Shown one piece after another: positions 25,018-35,400 of a stretch of 44,348 nt of DNA. Each line of letters starts with the position of its first letter. Position 1 is the stretch's first letter. The notes beneath the pieces were generated by a model. That model did no database searches. It had not been told where the DNA came from and worked only from the letters and a program-made list of their open reading frames with translations. The position numbers were made by a program, and so were the translations under genes. Origin of the DNA: Verrucomicrobiota bacterium (GTDB lineage Bacteria; Verrucomicrobiota; Verrucomicrobiia; Verrucomicrobiales; Verrucomicrobiaceae); the NCBI GenBank assembly GCA_021413535.1, contig JAIOQF010000202.1, positions 1 through 44,348 of the forward strand. The letters run 5' to 3'.

Positions 25018-26172
25018 GTGTCATCACCAAATCCCAGCGAACACTTTGAAACCCAAGCCATCCATTCTGGCTTGAATTGGCGCGAGCAAACCGGCGCTGT
25101 CATCCCGCCCGTTTTTCTCACCAGCACCTTTGAATACGGCAATGCCGGGGGCTTTGATTATACCCGCTCCGGCAATCCCAACTTCCGCAATCTCCAGCAG
25201 ACGCTGGCGGCGCTCGAAGGGTGCCAGCACGCCTGCGTCTTTGCCAGCGGAGTATCGGCTATCACCGCCGTAGTATCGTCGCTCAAGTCAGGCGATGTCG
25301 TGGTGCTTGAAGAAAATGTCTACGGCTGCACTTATCGCCTCTTCGCGCGGGTGTTCGAGAAATTCGGCGTGAGTGCCGTTTACACGGATCTGAGCAACCC
25401 CGTGAATTACGCGAAAATTTCGGAACACAAGCCAGCGCTGGTTTGGATCGAGTCACCAACGAATCCCATGCTCAAGGTTCTCGATATTGCGGCGATCAGC
25501 GAGGTCGCGCGCAAGGTCAATGCCCCGGTGATCGTCGACAACACTTTTGCCTCCAGCTACCTTCAGCAACCGGTCAAACTTGGGGCGACACTTTCGCTTC
25601 TGAGCACAACAAAATATTCCAACGGGCACTCTGACGTGCTCGGCGGCGCGGTCTGCACGGACAGCGCTGAGTGGCAGGAGAAAATGATTTTCGCCCAGAA
25701 GGCGCTCGGCTTGCAGCCCAGTCCATTTGATTCATGGCTCATAGCGCGCGGCGTCAAAACAGAAGCCCTGCGCATGGAACGGCATGGTTCGAATGCGCTC
25801 ACTTTTGCAGAGCGATTGGAGAACACCAAGGCTGTGCGCTGGGTGCGCTATCCGTTTCTTCCATCCCATCCTCAGCACGAGCTCGCCAAGCAGCAAATGC
25901 GCAACGGCAGCGGCATCGTGACCGCAGACCTGGGTTTTACTCTGGAAAAGACGCAGGCATTTCTTGGTCGCTTGAAGTATTTTCCGAAGGCTGAAAGTCT
26001 TGGTGGCATCGAGAGTCTGTGCTGCCATCCCGCGAGCATGACTCACGCCAGTGTTCCGCGCGAAGCACGCGAGGCAGTCGGCATCACCGATGGCGTTGTG
26101 CGCTTTTCCGTAGGCATCGAGCACATCGATGATTTGTGGCGCGACATCGAGGAGGCGATGACTGCTGCGTGA
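25018..26172 (+). CDS. Cystathionine gamma-synthase/lyase-type PLP-dependent enzyme
   Basis: The protein of 384 residues belongs to the Cys/Met metabolism PLP family: ETQAIHSGLNWREQTGAVIPP, FDYTRSGNPNFRNLQQTLAALEG, FASGVSAITAVVSSLKSGD, VYGCTYRLF, the IVDNTFASSYLQQP strand and the Schiff-base lysine in LSTTKYSNGHSDVLGG. Family members make or cleave cystathionine or related thioethers. Which reaction this one performs is not readable from the sequence. No ATG begins the frame: a GTG at 25018 or a TTG at 24982 is possible; GTG is preferred as it gives a normal N-terminus. Confidence 0.9.
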   Translation: MSSPNPSEHFETQAIHSGLNWREQTGAVIPPVFLTSTFEYGNAGGFDYTRSGNPNFRNLQQTLAALEGCQHACVFASGVSAITAVVSSLKSGDVVVLEENVYGCTYRLFARVFEKFGVSAVYTDLSNPVNYAKISEHKPALVWIESPTNPMLKVLDIAAISEVARKVNAPVIVDNTFASSYLQQPVKLGATLSLLSTTKYSNGHSDVLGGAVCTDSAEWQEKMIFAQKALGLQPSPFDSWLIARGVKTEALRMERHGSNALTFAERLENTKAVRWVRYPFLPSHPQHELAKQQMRNGSGIVTADLGFTLEKTQAFLGRLKYFPKAESLGGIESLCCHPASMTHASVPREAREAVGITDGVVRFSVGIEHIDDLWRDIEEAMTAA

Positions 26173-26176
26173 ATTC

Positions 26177-26259
26177 GTTGGAGTTCAAGCTTCAGCTTGC
26201 CTGGGCTTTAGCCCGTCAGGTGCATCCGACGATGAGCAAGGTGAACCTTGAACTCCAAC
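26177..26259. repeat. REP/MITE-like imperfect inverted repeat
   Basis: The left arm starting GTTGGAGTTCAAGCTTCAGC is matched by a right arm ending GGTGAACCTTGAACTCCAAC, thirteen exact outer pairs then paired changes. The centre contains a small hairpin, GGGCTTTAGCCC (26203-26214). The element of 83 bases fills most of the gap between two PLP enzyme genes, starting right after the first stop and ending 16 bases before the next start codon. Confidence 0.7.
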
Positions 26260-26275
26260 CGTTTCTTAAGACATC

Positions 26276-27769
26276 ATGCGCGATCTACTGACAGACCCCA
26301 TGTGCCGCGCCAAAGATCTTGGCGTGCCCATTCCGCCCTCGCCTTACGGAGTCTCGGTGTGTCTTCCGTTGTGGGAGCATGTCATCGGCTATGAGGAAAA
26401 GGATCCGAAGGTGGTGTCGAAGTTTCAGAGCGGCTATCCGCGCTTTTTTATTCCGCCTGCGATCGACAGACTTATCGTTGAGGTGGAGAAGTTGCAGGCG
26501 AGGGCAGGGGAGCGCGCGCTCGTCTTTCCCCGGCGGATTCATGCCGAACGTTGCGCCCAGTTTCTTCAGAAGCAATCAGGCATTGACGCGCGGGTCGTGG
26601 AACATGATTCCGAAGCACTCGGAATCGCATTCTTCCCTGCTGCGGCATATGAAGTGGCCCGCCGTTACTGGCGCTTTTGCGGCGAGATCGTCAGCGCCCG
26701 GCAGTCGGAGGCTGCGCTGGGCATTTCCACTGTAACATCCGAAACGGAAGGCGAGACCGCGCGCCGCACCATTAAAGAGCGCCTGGCCAGGATCACCGAT
26801 CAGTCCGCAGATGATGTTTTCCTTTTCCCATCTGGCATGGCGGCGAATTTCGCCGTGCATCGGATGCTGACCTCATTAACTCCAGGTCGCAAGACGGTGC
26901 AGCTTGATTTTCCGTATGTCGATGTTCTGAAACTGCAGGAGATATTTGGTAGTGGCGTCATGTTTCTTCCGTTCAACAACGAGAGCGATTATGAAAAGTT
27001 GAGAACCATCATCAAGACGGAATCGCTGGCCGGCATTTTTGCCGAATTGCCCAGCAATCCGCTCATGAAATGTGTCGACCTGCGACGCGTCAACGAAATG
27101 CTGTCGATTGAAAAGAAGGAAGTGCCCGTGATTGTGGATGACACAGTGGCAACCAATGTGAACGTGAACGCGTTCCTGGTCGCGGATGCTGTCACGACCA
27201 GTCTGACCAAGGCCTTTTCCGGTGCGGGTGATGTCCTGGCCGGCTGCGTAATTTTGAACGGAGAGTCAGCCTATCACGCTGATTTTTCCGCATTCATGCG
27301 CGCACACCATGACAACGATCTCTGGCGCGGAGATGCCGTGGCGCTGGAACTGAATTCACGGGATTACGCGGACCGGGTGAAAGTGATGAGCCGGAACAGC
27401 ATCGCGCTCCATGAGATGCTCGCGGAGCATCCCGCAGTCGGGAAGGTGTTTCATTCCATTACCGATCAGAGCGGCATTTACCAACATCTGCTCAAGGATG
27501 GTGGCGGCCACGGCTGCCTGCTGAGCTTGGTCATGAAGGATACGACGAAAGCCCCTGCGGTTTATGACGCGATGGAGTTTTGCAAAGGTCCCAGCCTTGG
27601 CACCAACTTCACACTGGCGTGCCCCTACACATTGCTGGCGCACTATGATGAACTTGCCTGGGCGGAAAGCTGCGGTGTGGACCGCACACTCATTCGCGTT
27701 TCCTGCGGACTGGAGCCGGCAGAGATCATCGTGGAGCGAATGAAGCGGGCGCTGGATCGCACAACCTAG
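26276..27769 (+). CDS. Cystathionine gamma-synthase-like PLP enzyme with long N-terminal region
   Basis: The 497-residue protein has a PLP fold of the cystathionine gamma-synthase class from about residue 155: FLFPSGMAANFAVHRML, FAELPSNPLMKCVDLRRVN, VPVIVDDTVATNVNV and the probable Schiff-base lysine in TTSLTKAFSGAGDVLAG. The first 150 residues are an extension absent from the usual 380-400 residue enzymes, resembling the STR2-like branch that also has a long N-terminus. The SGAGD loop differs from the usual GGHSD. It follows the preceding PLP gene, so the pair may form a trans-sulfuration module, though the exact reactions are not settled. Confidence 0.85.
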   Translation: MRDLLTDPMCRAKDLGVPIPPSPYGVSVCLPLWEHVIGYEEKDPKVVSKFQSGYPRFFIPPAIDRLIVEVEKLQARAGERALVFPRRIHAERCAQFLQKQSGIDARVVEHDSEALGIAFFPAAAYEVARRYWRFCGEIVSARQSEAALGISTVTSETEGETARRTIKERLARITDQSADDVFLFPSGMAANFAVHRMLTSLTPGRKTVQLDFPYVDVLKLQEIFGSGVMFLPFNNESDYEKLRTIIKTESLAGIFAELPSNPLMKCVDLRRVNEMLSIEKKEVPVIVDDTVATNVNVNAFLVADAVTTSLTKAFSGAGDVLAGCVILNGESAYHADFSAFMRAHHDNDLWRGDAVALELNSRDYADRVKVMSRNSIALHEMLAEHPAVGKVFHSITDQSGIYQHLLKDGGGHGCLLSLVMKDTTKAPAVYDAMEFCKGPSLGTNFTLACPYTLLAHYDELAWAESCGVDRTLIRVSCGLEPAEIIVERMKRALDRTT

Positions 27770-27827
27770 GACTGAGGTTTCAGCATTTTGCGCTTGTTCA
27801 TTGCATGAAGTCATCTACCGCTGGTTC

Positions 27828-28265
27828 ATGGACAATTCACCCGCACCTTCCAAGACAGCGCGATACAGCAACATCGCCACAAAAGTCATCTCGGTCATCG
27901 CCATCCTTGTGGTTGTGTTGATTTTCTTCGGCCAGAAGCTCATGATGGGCACGAAATACAAGGTGAGCGACAAGGAATCCGTTAATTATTCCGCCAAGGC
28001 GACCGAGGATGACGCGAAGAAACTCGGCGAAATCCTCAAGAGCGTCGGCTATTTCACCGGCACCAAGGACATGGACGTTCTCCTCAAGAAAGACGAAGAG
28101 GGAACCGTTGCTTCCTTTGTGCTGACAAGCAAGTGGACCGATGACGAGATCGTAAAAGCCTTCCAGGAGATTGGTGAGGAGATCGCGAAAGGATTGGGCA
28201 AACCGCTGACCATCCGCCTTCTCGATGATCATCTGAACAAGAAGAACGAGATCAAATTGCCGTAG
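27828..28265 (+). CDS. Small membrane-anchored protein of unknown function
   Basis: The 145-residue protein has one membrane helix (about residues 19-38, ISVIAILVVVLIFFG) and a soluble C-terminal domain of about 100 charged residues with EDDAKKLGEILKSVGYFTG and SFVLTSKWTDDEIVKAF. The topology suggests a periplasmic-facing or cytosolic domain attached to the inner membrane. No family is recognised. The ATG giving MDNSPAPSKTARYS was chosen over an in-frame TTG at 27801. It lies 58 bases after the PLP enzyme and 87 before mdh. Confidence 0.78.
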   Translation: MDNSPAPSKTARYSNIATKVISVIAILVVVLIFFGQKLMMGTKYKVSDKESVNYSAKATEDDAKKLGEILKSVGYFTGTKDMDVLLKKDEEGTVASFVLTSKWTDDEIVKAFQEIGEEIAKGLGKPLTIRLLDDHLNKKNEIKLP

Positions 28266-28352
28266 TGGCAGGAGAATCGTGGATTAGCAGCAGACAATAC
28301 TTGATTGAGCGGCAAATGCGGCTTTATCAGGGCGCTTCCTTTCCAACCATCC

Positions 28353-29339
28353 ATGAAAACTCCCATCACTGTCGCAGTCACCGGTGCCGCCGGACAAATC
28401 GGTTACTCTCTTCTCTTCCGCATCGCTTCAGGTGCCATGTTCGGTCCGGATCAACCCGTCGCCTTGCGTTTGATTGAAATCGAACCGGGCATGGCCGCCC
28501 TCGGCGGAGTCGTGATGGAACTCGATGATTGCGCCTTCCCGCTCTTGCACAGCATCACACCCACGAGTAATGTGAATGAAGGATTCAAAGATGTGAACTG
28601 GGCTTTGCTCGTCGGCAGCGTGCCGCGCAAGGCAGGAATGGAGCGCAAGGACCTCCTGAACATCAATGGTAAGATTTTCACCGGTCAGGGCAAGGCCATC
28701 GCCGCCAACGCCGCATCTGATGTGCGGGTGCTCGTCGTCGGAAACCCCTGCAACACAAACTGCCTCATCGCCAAGAGCAACGCCAAGGACGTGCCCGCCG
28801 AGCGCTGGTTCGCCATGACACGGCTCGATGAAAACCGCGCCAAGTCCCAGCTCGCGCAGAAAGCGGGCGTCCATGTCAGCGCCGTGACCAACGTGGCCAT
28901 CTGGGGCAACCACTCCGCCACGCAGTATCCTGATTTTTACAATGCGAAGATCAACGGCAAAGCGGTCACGGAAGTCATCAGTGATCATGCATGGTTGCAG
29001 AGCGAGTTCATCAGCACCGTGCAACAACGCGGCGCAGCCATCATCAAAGCCAGAGGCTCCTCCTCCGCCGCTTCAGCCGCGAATGCCGTGGTGGACACCG
29101 TGCGCTCGCTGACCACACCCACGCCCGCGGGCGACTGGACGAGCGTCGCCGTCTGCAGCGATGGCAGCTACGGTGTGGAAAGGGACATCATGACCAGCTT
29201 CCCCATTCGCAGCAACGGCAGCAAATGGGAGATCGTGCAGGGCCTGCCGGTTAATGAATTCAGCCAGGGCCGGATCAACGCCACGGTCAACGAACTCAAG
29301 GAAGAGCGCGATGCGGTGCGGGAGCTGGGGTTGATTTGA
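28353..29339 (+). CDS. mdh: Malate dehydrogenase
   Basis: The 328-residue NAD-dependent enzyme interconverts malate and oxaloacetate in the TCA cycle. The nucleotide-binding loop is VTGAAGQIGYSLLFRIASG at residues 8-26. Family motifs follow: GSVPRKAGMERKDLL, VGNPCNTNCLIA, TRLDENRAKSQLA with substrate arginine, and the catalytic histidine in IWGNHSATQYPDF. It belongs to the cytosolic-type MDH group. The start at MKTPITVAV is set by the usual N-terminus. Upstream codons to 28305 are open but do not resemble the family. Confidence 0.96.
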   Translation: MKTPITVAVTGAAGQIGYSLLFRIASGAMFGPDQPVALRLIEIEPGMAALGGVVMELDDCAFPLLHSITPTSNVNEGFKDVNWALLVGSVPRKAGMERKDLLNINGKIFTGQGKAIAANAASDVRVLVVGNPCNTNCLIAKSNAKDVPAERWFAMTRLDENRAKSQLAQKAGVHVSAVTNVAIWGNHSATQYPDFYNAKINGKAVTEVISDHAWLQSEFISTVQQRGAAIIKARGSSSAASAANAVVDTVRSLTTPTPAGDWTSVAVCSDGSYGVERDIMTSFPIRSNGSKWEIVQGLPVNEFSQGRINATVNELKEERDAVRELGLI

Positions 29340-29390
29340 GATAGATCCGCGAGTCCTCACGCGATCACCAAGCGCAGTCCTTCGGCCGAT

Positions 29391-29434
29391 CGGATTACGG
29401 CGAGACAAAGTCTTGCGGGCTTATTCGTAATCCG
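29391..29434 (+). terminator. Compound hairpin between mdh and the giant gene
   Basis: The outer stem CGGATTACG (29391-29399) pairs exactly with CGTAATCCG (29426-29434). Directly inside its left arm, GCGAGAC (29400-29406) pairs with GTCTTGC (29410-29416) around AAA, one G-U pair. No T-run follows. It may end mdh transcription by a Rho-assisted or structure-based route, or lie in the leader of the giant gene, whose start is 30 bases away. Confidence 0.4.
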
Positions 29435-29463
29435 CTAGCCTGTAGGCACTTATTGGAAACGTG

Positions 29464-32400
29464 ATGACCAAAAACACCAGGCATTCCATTAAGCTGCATC
29501 TTCGCCAGCTGGTCTTGGTTCTGATTTTGTTTTTCACTGAGCTCACCCCATTGCTGGCCGTCCCGCCGGATCTGACCGCCGGGGGAGTGCCGAATGACTC
29601 GATCACGATCAATCTCGGACCCACCGGACTTCGAGGTTGGGTGTATCACGTGAGTGTGGATACCAGCGCGAGCCGCCAGATTCAGGTCAAGGTGGTGGAT
29701 GCGGGATCGCCTGCTGCCGGATTGCTGGCGGTGGATGACGTGATTCTTGGGGCCGATGGAACTGGCGCGGCACCCGTCAATTTCTCCTCCGACGCGCGCA
29801 AGAGTCTGGCGATGGCCATCGCCGATGCCGAGGCTCGCAGCCCGGCCACCTTGAAGTTGCTGCGCTGGCAGGCGGGAGCAACAAACGTCGTGACGCTTAC
29901 GCTGCGGACCATGGGAGCCTACAGTACTACTGCACCCTACAACTGCCCGAAGTCGGCCCAGATTCTCGAAGAGGGACTGCAATACATCATGGCCAGCGAG
30001 ACCAAGGGCAGTTACTCGTTTGGCACACTCGCGCTGCTTGCGGGAAACAATCCCGCGAACCCGCTCAACGCGGCGCGGCAGGCACGCGCACAGACGGAGG
30101 CGCGAGCCTTGATTCCCACTGCCGCGGTGATGGCGACGCTGTCGTCGAGTGACCCGTTTACAAGCGGCGCCTCGCCGTGGCAGCGCGGGCATGAACTCAT
30201 CGTCCTCACCGAATATTATCTGAAAACTGGCGACGCGTTGGTGCTGCCCGCGATTGATGCCATCAGCAAGTGCATCGCCGCCGGGACAAATGTCTTCGGC
30301 ACTGCGGGCCACGTGTTTGCCCCGAAATGGCGCGATGGATCGCCCAACGGCCCGCTGCGGCAGGGCTACGGTGCAGTAAACTCCGCTTCGATGCCCGGCT
30401 TCCTTGGCCTGTTGCTTACGAAGGAATGCGGCGTAACCGGCCCAACCCTCGACCCGGCCATTACGCGGGCGAGCCGCTTCTTTGCCTACTTCGCGGGCAA
30501 AGGTGTGATACCCTACGGCGAGCACGAACCGGCTTGGCAAGGCCACGAAAATAACGGCAAGAGCGGGCTGGCGGCGCTTTGTTTCGAGTTGCAGGGGAAT
30601 CGCGTGTCCGAGCAAAAATTCAACGCCAAGCTGGCGACCGCCGCTACTTCGGAACGGGAAATCGGACATACGGGTGCATTTTTCAACTACCTCTGGTCGC
30701 CCCTCGGCGCAGCGGTGGGCGGAGAGCAGGCGGCGGCTTCCTATTTCAGCCGCGCGAGCTGGATGTTCGATCTGAGCCGCAAGTGGAACGGTTCTTTTGT
30801 CTATGACTGCCTTTATGGCGAGGGACCACTAAACGGTGCGACCTATAACGATTTTCGCATGTCCACCGCAACGCTGCTCACCTATGCGCTGCCATTGCGC
30901 CAGCTTCATATCACAGGTCGCGGACACAATCCGAGCCACTGGCTGACCACCACCGATGTCTCGGACGCAGAGGCCGCAGATGGCTACAAGGCCACCAGCC
31001 GCAGCACCAGCCAACTCGTGGCCGATCTCGGGAGTTGGTCGCCCATGGTGCAAAGGAGCGCCGCGAATGAACTGGGCACCCGCACCACCGAGACCACCGC
31101 CCTGCTGCCAAGCCTGCACGCGCTGGCAAACGACTCGCAGGGCACCTCGCGCATTGGCGCTTGCTACGCGCTTGGAAAAATCGCCAGCTCAAGTTCCGCG
31201 CCGGTGTTGGCCGCGCTTCTGACCGACCCTGTGAACCACGTCCGCTTTGCCGCCGCCGAGTCTCTGCGCGGCTTCTCGGATGTCGCGAAAATGGCGCAGC
31301 TCAATACCATTCTTTCCGCCACAGTCAGCACCGCCGCGCCGCTGCTTCCGTTCAATGAAGAAGATCCCATGCACATGGCCCATGGGCGGCTCGGCGTGCT
31401 GCTCTTTAACTCCACCGATGGCGTGCTGCGGAGCAGCGTTGCTGGAGCTGACCGCAGCCTGCTTTATCCCGCCATTCGCGCTGTGGCGCAGAATCCGATC
31501 GGATACGTTCGCAGCACTCTGAGCACGACTTACAAAAATCTCAATCAAGCGGACTTTCTCGCACTCGCGGATGCAGTGGTTTACTCCGCTTACGAACTGA
31601 CTCCGGCGGACAAGATGTTCAGCGGTGGCGACCGGAAAGCCGCGCTCGATGTGCTGGAAACTTACCACGCCGCAGAAGGCCCGCCGCTGAGCGCGCTGAC
31701 CATTCAGGATGAGGTGGGCTTCAATGACGAGGCGCTCGCCGTGCTCCTGCGCTACGCGGGCGGCTCCTCGACCGTGAAGCCCGATCCCGGCGTGGTGGCA
31801 GCCTGCAAATTTCTCCTGCGGTATGGCATCAATCCCACGGAAGCCCAGCAAATCCTCGACGCTATCGCCGCTGACCCAAACCACGCGACGCTCCCGCCAT
31901 TGAAAAGTATTCAGTCCGTCGTAGCAGGCGCCGCGAGCCTGACACTACCCGCAAAGTGGACGACCCTGAGCGTGACCTCCAACGACTATGCGAAAGGCGA
32001 CAGCGTCTATACATGGCGCAAGGTTAACGGCGCGGGCAACGTCACCTTTGTCCCCAACGGCACCGGTGCGGCCAAGACCACGACCGCGTATTTCGACGGC
32101 GCACCGGGGCAGTATCTTTTCGAGGTGAAAATGTCAGACTCGAAAAACCTCACGGAAGTCTATTCCACTGTCGCCGTAACGCTCTACAACTCCGGCGGCA
32201 CGCTGTCGCCGAACAATCCGCCGACCGCCAACGCGCAATCGCCCACGGTGCCGCAGGCCATGCCCACACCCATCATCCTCACTGGCAGCGACCCTGAAAA
32301 CTACGCGCTGACCTACGCCGTCACCAGTCAGCCCGCGCACGGCACTCTCACCGGCACGGCTCCCTATCTTACCTACACGCCGGCTTTCGACTACACCGGC

Positions 32401-35400
32401 TCGGATAGTTTTAATTTCCAAGTGACGGACAGTGAAGGCCAGACATCCAGCGCCGCAGTGAGCATCACGGTGGGCGTTGGCTCTGGCGTGCCCGTGGCCA
32501 TTTACGAGCCTTTCGACTACGCAACGGGCAGCCTCAACGGCAAAGGTGGCAGCACCGAGACCGGCCTCACGGGCACTTGGTTTTCGACGAGTGCCGTCAC
32601 ACAAATAGCCTCCGGCTCTCTCACCTACGGCTCGCTGCCGGTGTCGGGCAACTCGTTTGGGGTCTCTGCCTCTGCGAATAACTTTGGCGGCTCGCGCTCT
32701 TTTAGCACATCGGCGCTGGCGGCCAATGGCCTGCTCAACGATGGCGCGACACTCTGGTTCAGCATCGTCGTCGGCTACGGCACCGGCGGGAATTTGACCA
32801 ATTCGCGCCTCGCTTTCGCTCTGGCCAACAGCCGGTTTAGCACGGGCAATTTTCAATATTATATCGTGAACGAAGGCGCGCAGCTTGGCTCCGGGCTGGG
32901 CGTCACCCTCGGGCGCTTCGACTACCGGGGCGGAGCTGGCAACGGCTACGTCGTCGCCACGCAATTCCGCGATTCGACCTTCGGCACGTCCGGCTTTAGC
33001 GGCAACGTCTTCGGCAACGTGCCCCGCTCTACGCTTGATAGCGGGGAACAGCGCCTCGTCGTCGGCAAAATCACCTGGGGCGCAGCCAGCGACACCATCG
33101 AGCTTTACGAGCCAGATACCGACCTCAGCCTCGGCTCACCTACCTCCACACTCACCGTAAATGTGAATCAGTCCGCCTACGACACCCTGACTTTTGCCCT
33201 AGGCGACCGCGTCACGTTGGACGAAATCCGCTTTGGCTCCAACTACTACAGCGTCCTCGCAGGCACTGTGGCGATGACTGCCGACACCACGCCGCCCACG
33301 CCAAATCCGTTCAGCTTTGCTACTCTGCCCACGGTGATTCCCGGCAGTTCCATCACCATGACAGCCGCCACTGCCTATGATCCGAACGGTGTGGAATACT
33401 ATTTCACCTGCACCTCCGGCAGCGGGCATGACAGCGGCTGGCAAAACGGCACCACTTACACCGACACCGGTCTCACACCGGGCGTGACTTACAGCTACAC
33501 CGTGAAGACGCGCGACCTGAGCCCCGCGCGCAACGAAGGCACGGTCTCCGCGGCGGCATCGGCCGTCATTTCCACCGTAGTCACAGTGCCTGATGTCGCA
33601 GGCATGATTCAAAGCAGCGCCGAGTCCATCCTTACCTCCGTCGGCTTGACAGTCGGCACCGTGCAGAACTCATTCAGCCCGACAGTCCCCGTCGGTAGCA
33701 TCATCAGTCAGAGTCCGGGTGGTGGGCAGACTACGGCCCGGGGCACGGTGGTCGATCTGGCGCTCTCTGCCTTCGACAATACCCCACCCACGCTGACAGG
33801 CAGCGATATCGTCGATGACAAAAGCGGCGGCCCGGTTCTCGTGAACACCCTAGTCATCTACACCGTATCCTTCAGCGAAGACATGGACGCGAGCACGGTT
33901 TCCGCCGCCGACTTCAGCAACACAGGCAGCTCGGCCATCACCATTGACACCGTCACCGAGACCAGTCCCGGAGTTTTCACTGTGCCGGTCACGCCAACCA
34001 GTGTCGGAACTCTGCAACTCCAAGTCAACGCCAATGCCGACCTGACCGACGCCGGGGGCAACGCCCTGATCACCACCTCAGCCATCGTTGACAATACCAT
34101 CATCACCGTGATCCCGGTCAACAGCCCGCCAGTGGCCGCCACCCAAAGCGTGACCATCGCGAAAGACACCGCCAAGGCCATCACTCTCGTCGCCACCGAT
34201 ATGAATAACGATCCGCTGACCTACTCCATCATCAGCCAGCCCACGCATGGCACCTTGAGCGGCAGCGCGCCGAACGTGACTTATAAGCCCGGCACCAATT
34301 TCATCGGCACCGACAGTTTCACCTTCAAGGCCAATGACGGAGTCAACGATTCGGCGGAGGCGACGGTGAGTCTCGCCGTAACTCCCTTGGTCTTCACTTG
34401 GAACAGCGCCATCGCTGGCGACTGGAGCGACAACACCAAATGGGCCGCCAGCTCAGTCAGTCCCAGCAGTATCGGCCATGAAGGATATGTGCTGAATTTC
34501 AACGTCGCTGGGACCTATACCGCCACCAATAATCTGAACGCGGGATTCTTGCTCAATCAGATTAATTTTGGTGGTTCCACCGCAACCATCGCAGGCAGTG
34601 GCCTGGCGTTGATCGTCAACGGAAGCACTCTGCCTAGGATCAATCAGAACGCGTCCAGTGCAGTGATCATCAGTGTTCCTCTCAACCTGATTTCGGATAC
34701 GACCGTGGGAGGCAGCGGCACCGGGGCGATGACGTTCTCCGATGTGGTTTCGGGCGCAGGCAGCCTTTCCAAGACCGCTCCCGGCACGCTCACACTCTCC
34801 GGCACCAACACCTACAGTGGTGGCACCGTGATCAGTGGCGGCACGGTTGCACTTGCCAGTGGAGTGACCGGGGCCATCAGCACCGGCCCTGTCACCATCA
34901 ACAGCGGTGGCATCCTCACCGTAAATAGCACCGCGCTCAACCGCGCTCTGACCCTGAATGGAGGAACGTTGAAACTAACTGCCGGAACGACGGATACGGT
35001 ATCAGGAACCATTGCCGTAGAGGCTAATTCCACCGTTGATTTTGGTAACACCAACCAAGCGATTTCAACGATCAGTTCCTCAATGAGTGGCGTGGGCGGC
35101 TTGACGAAAACAAGTGCCGGGCAATTAAGATTCATCAGCAGCAGCATCAATTATAGCGGCCCCACAGTCGTGAATGCCGGGACTCTCCAAGTGCAGCAAT
35201 CGCTCTACGGTAATGACTCCTCAAAATGGACCCCGGCCAACATCACGTTGGCCAGCGGTGCCATGCTCATCCTCAACGTCGGAGGTGCGAGCGATTTCAC
35301 CCCGGCCCAGGCCACCACGTTGTTCAACAACATCTCCACCAATGTAAACAACAATGGCTTGCGAGCCGGTTCGACGATCGCGTTTGATATCTCGAACGCG

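Noticed and set aside
29395..30669. A 424-codon open frame on the minus strand inside the giant gene
   Set aside because: It is antisense to a clearly coding frame with signal peptide and domains. Its product is rich in Arg, Gly and His and has no recognisable motif, as expected of a shadow in GC-rich DNA.
32134..32964. A 276-codon minus-strand open frame inside the giant gene
   Set aside because: It lies opposite the cadherin-like and concanavalin-like region and shows only Arg/Ala/Gly-rich sequence with no family pattern.
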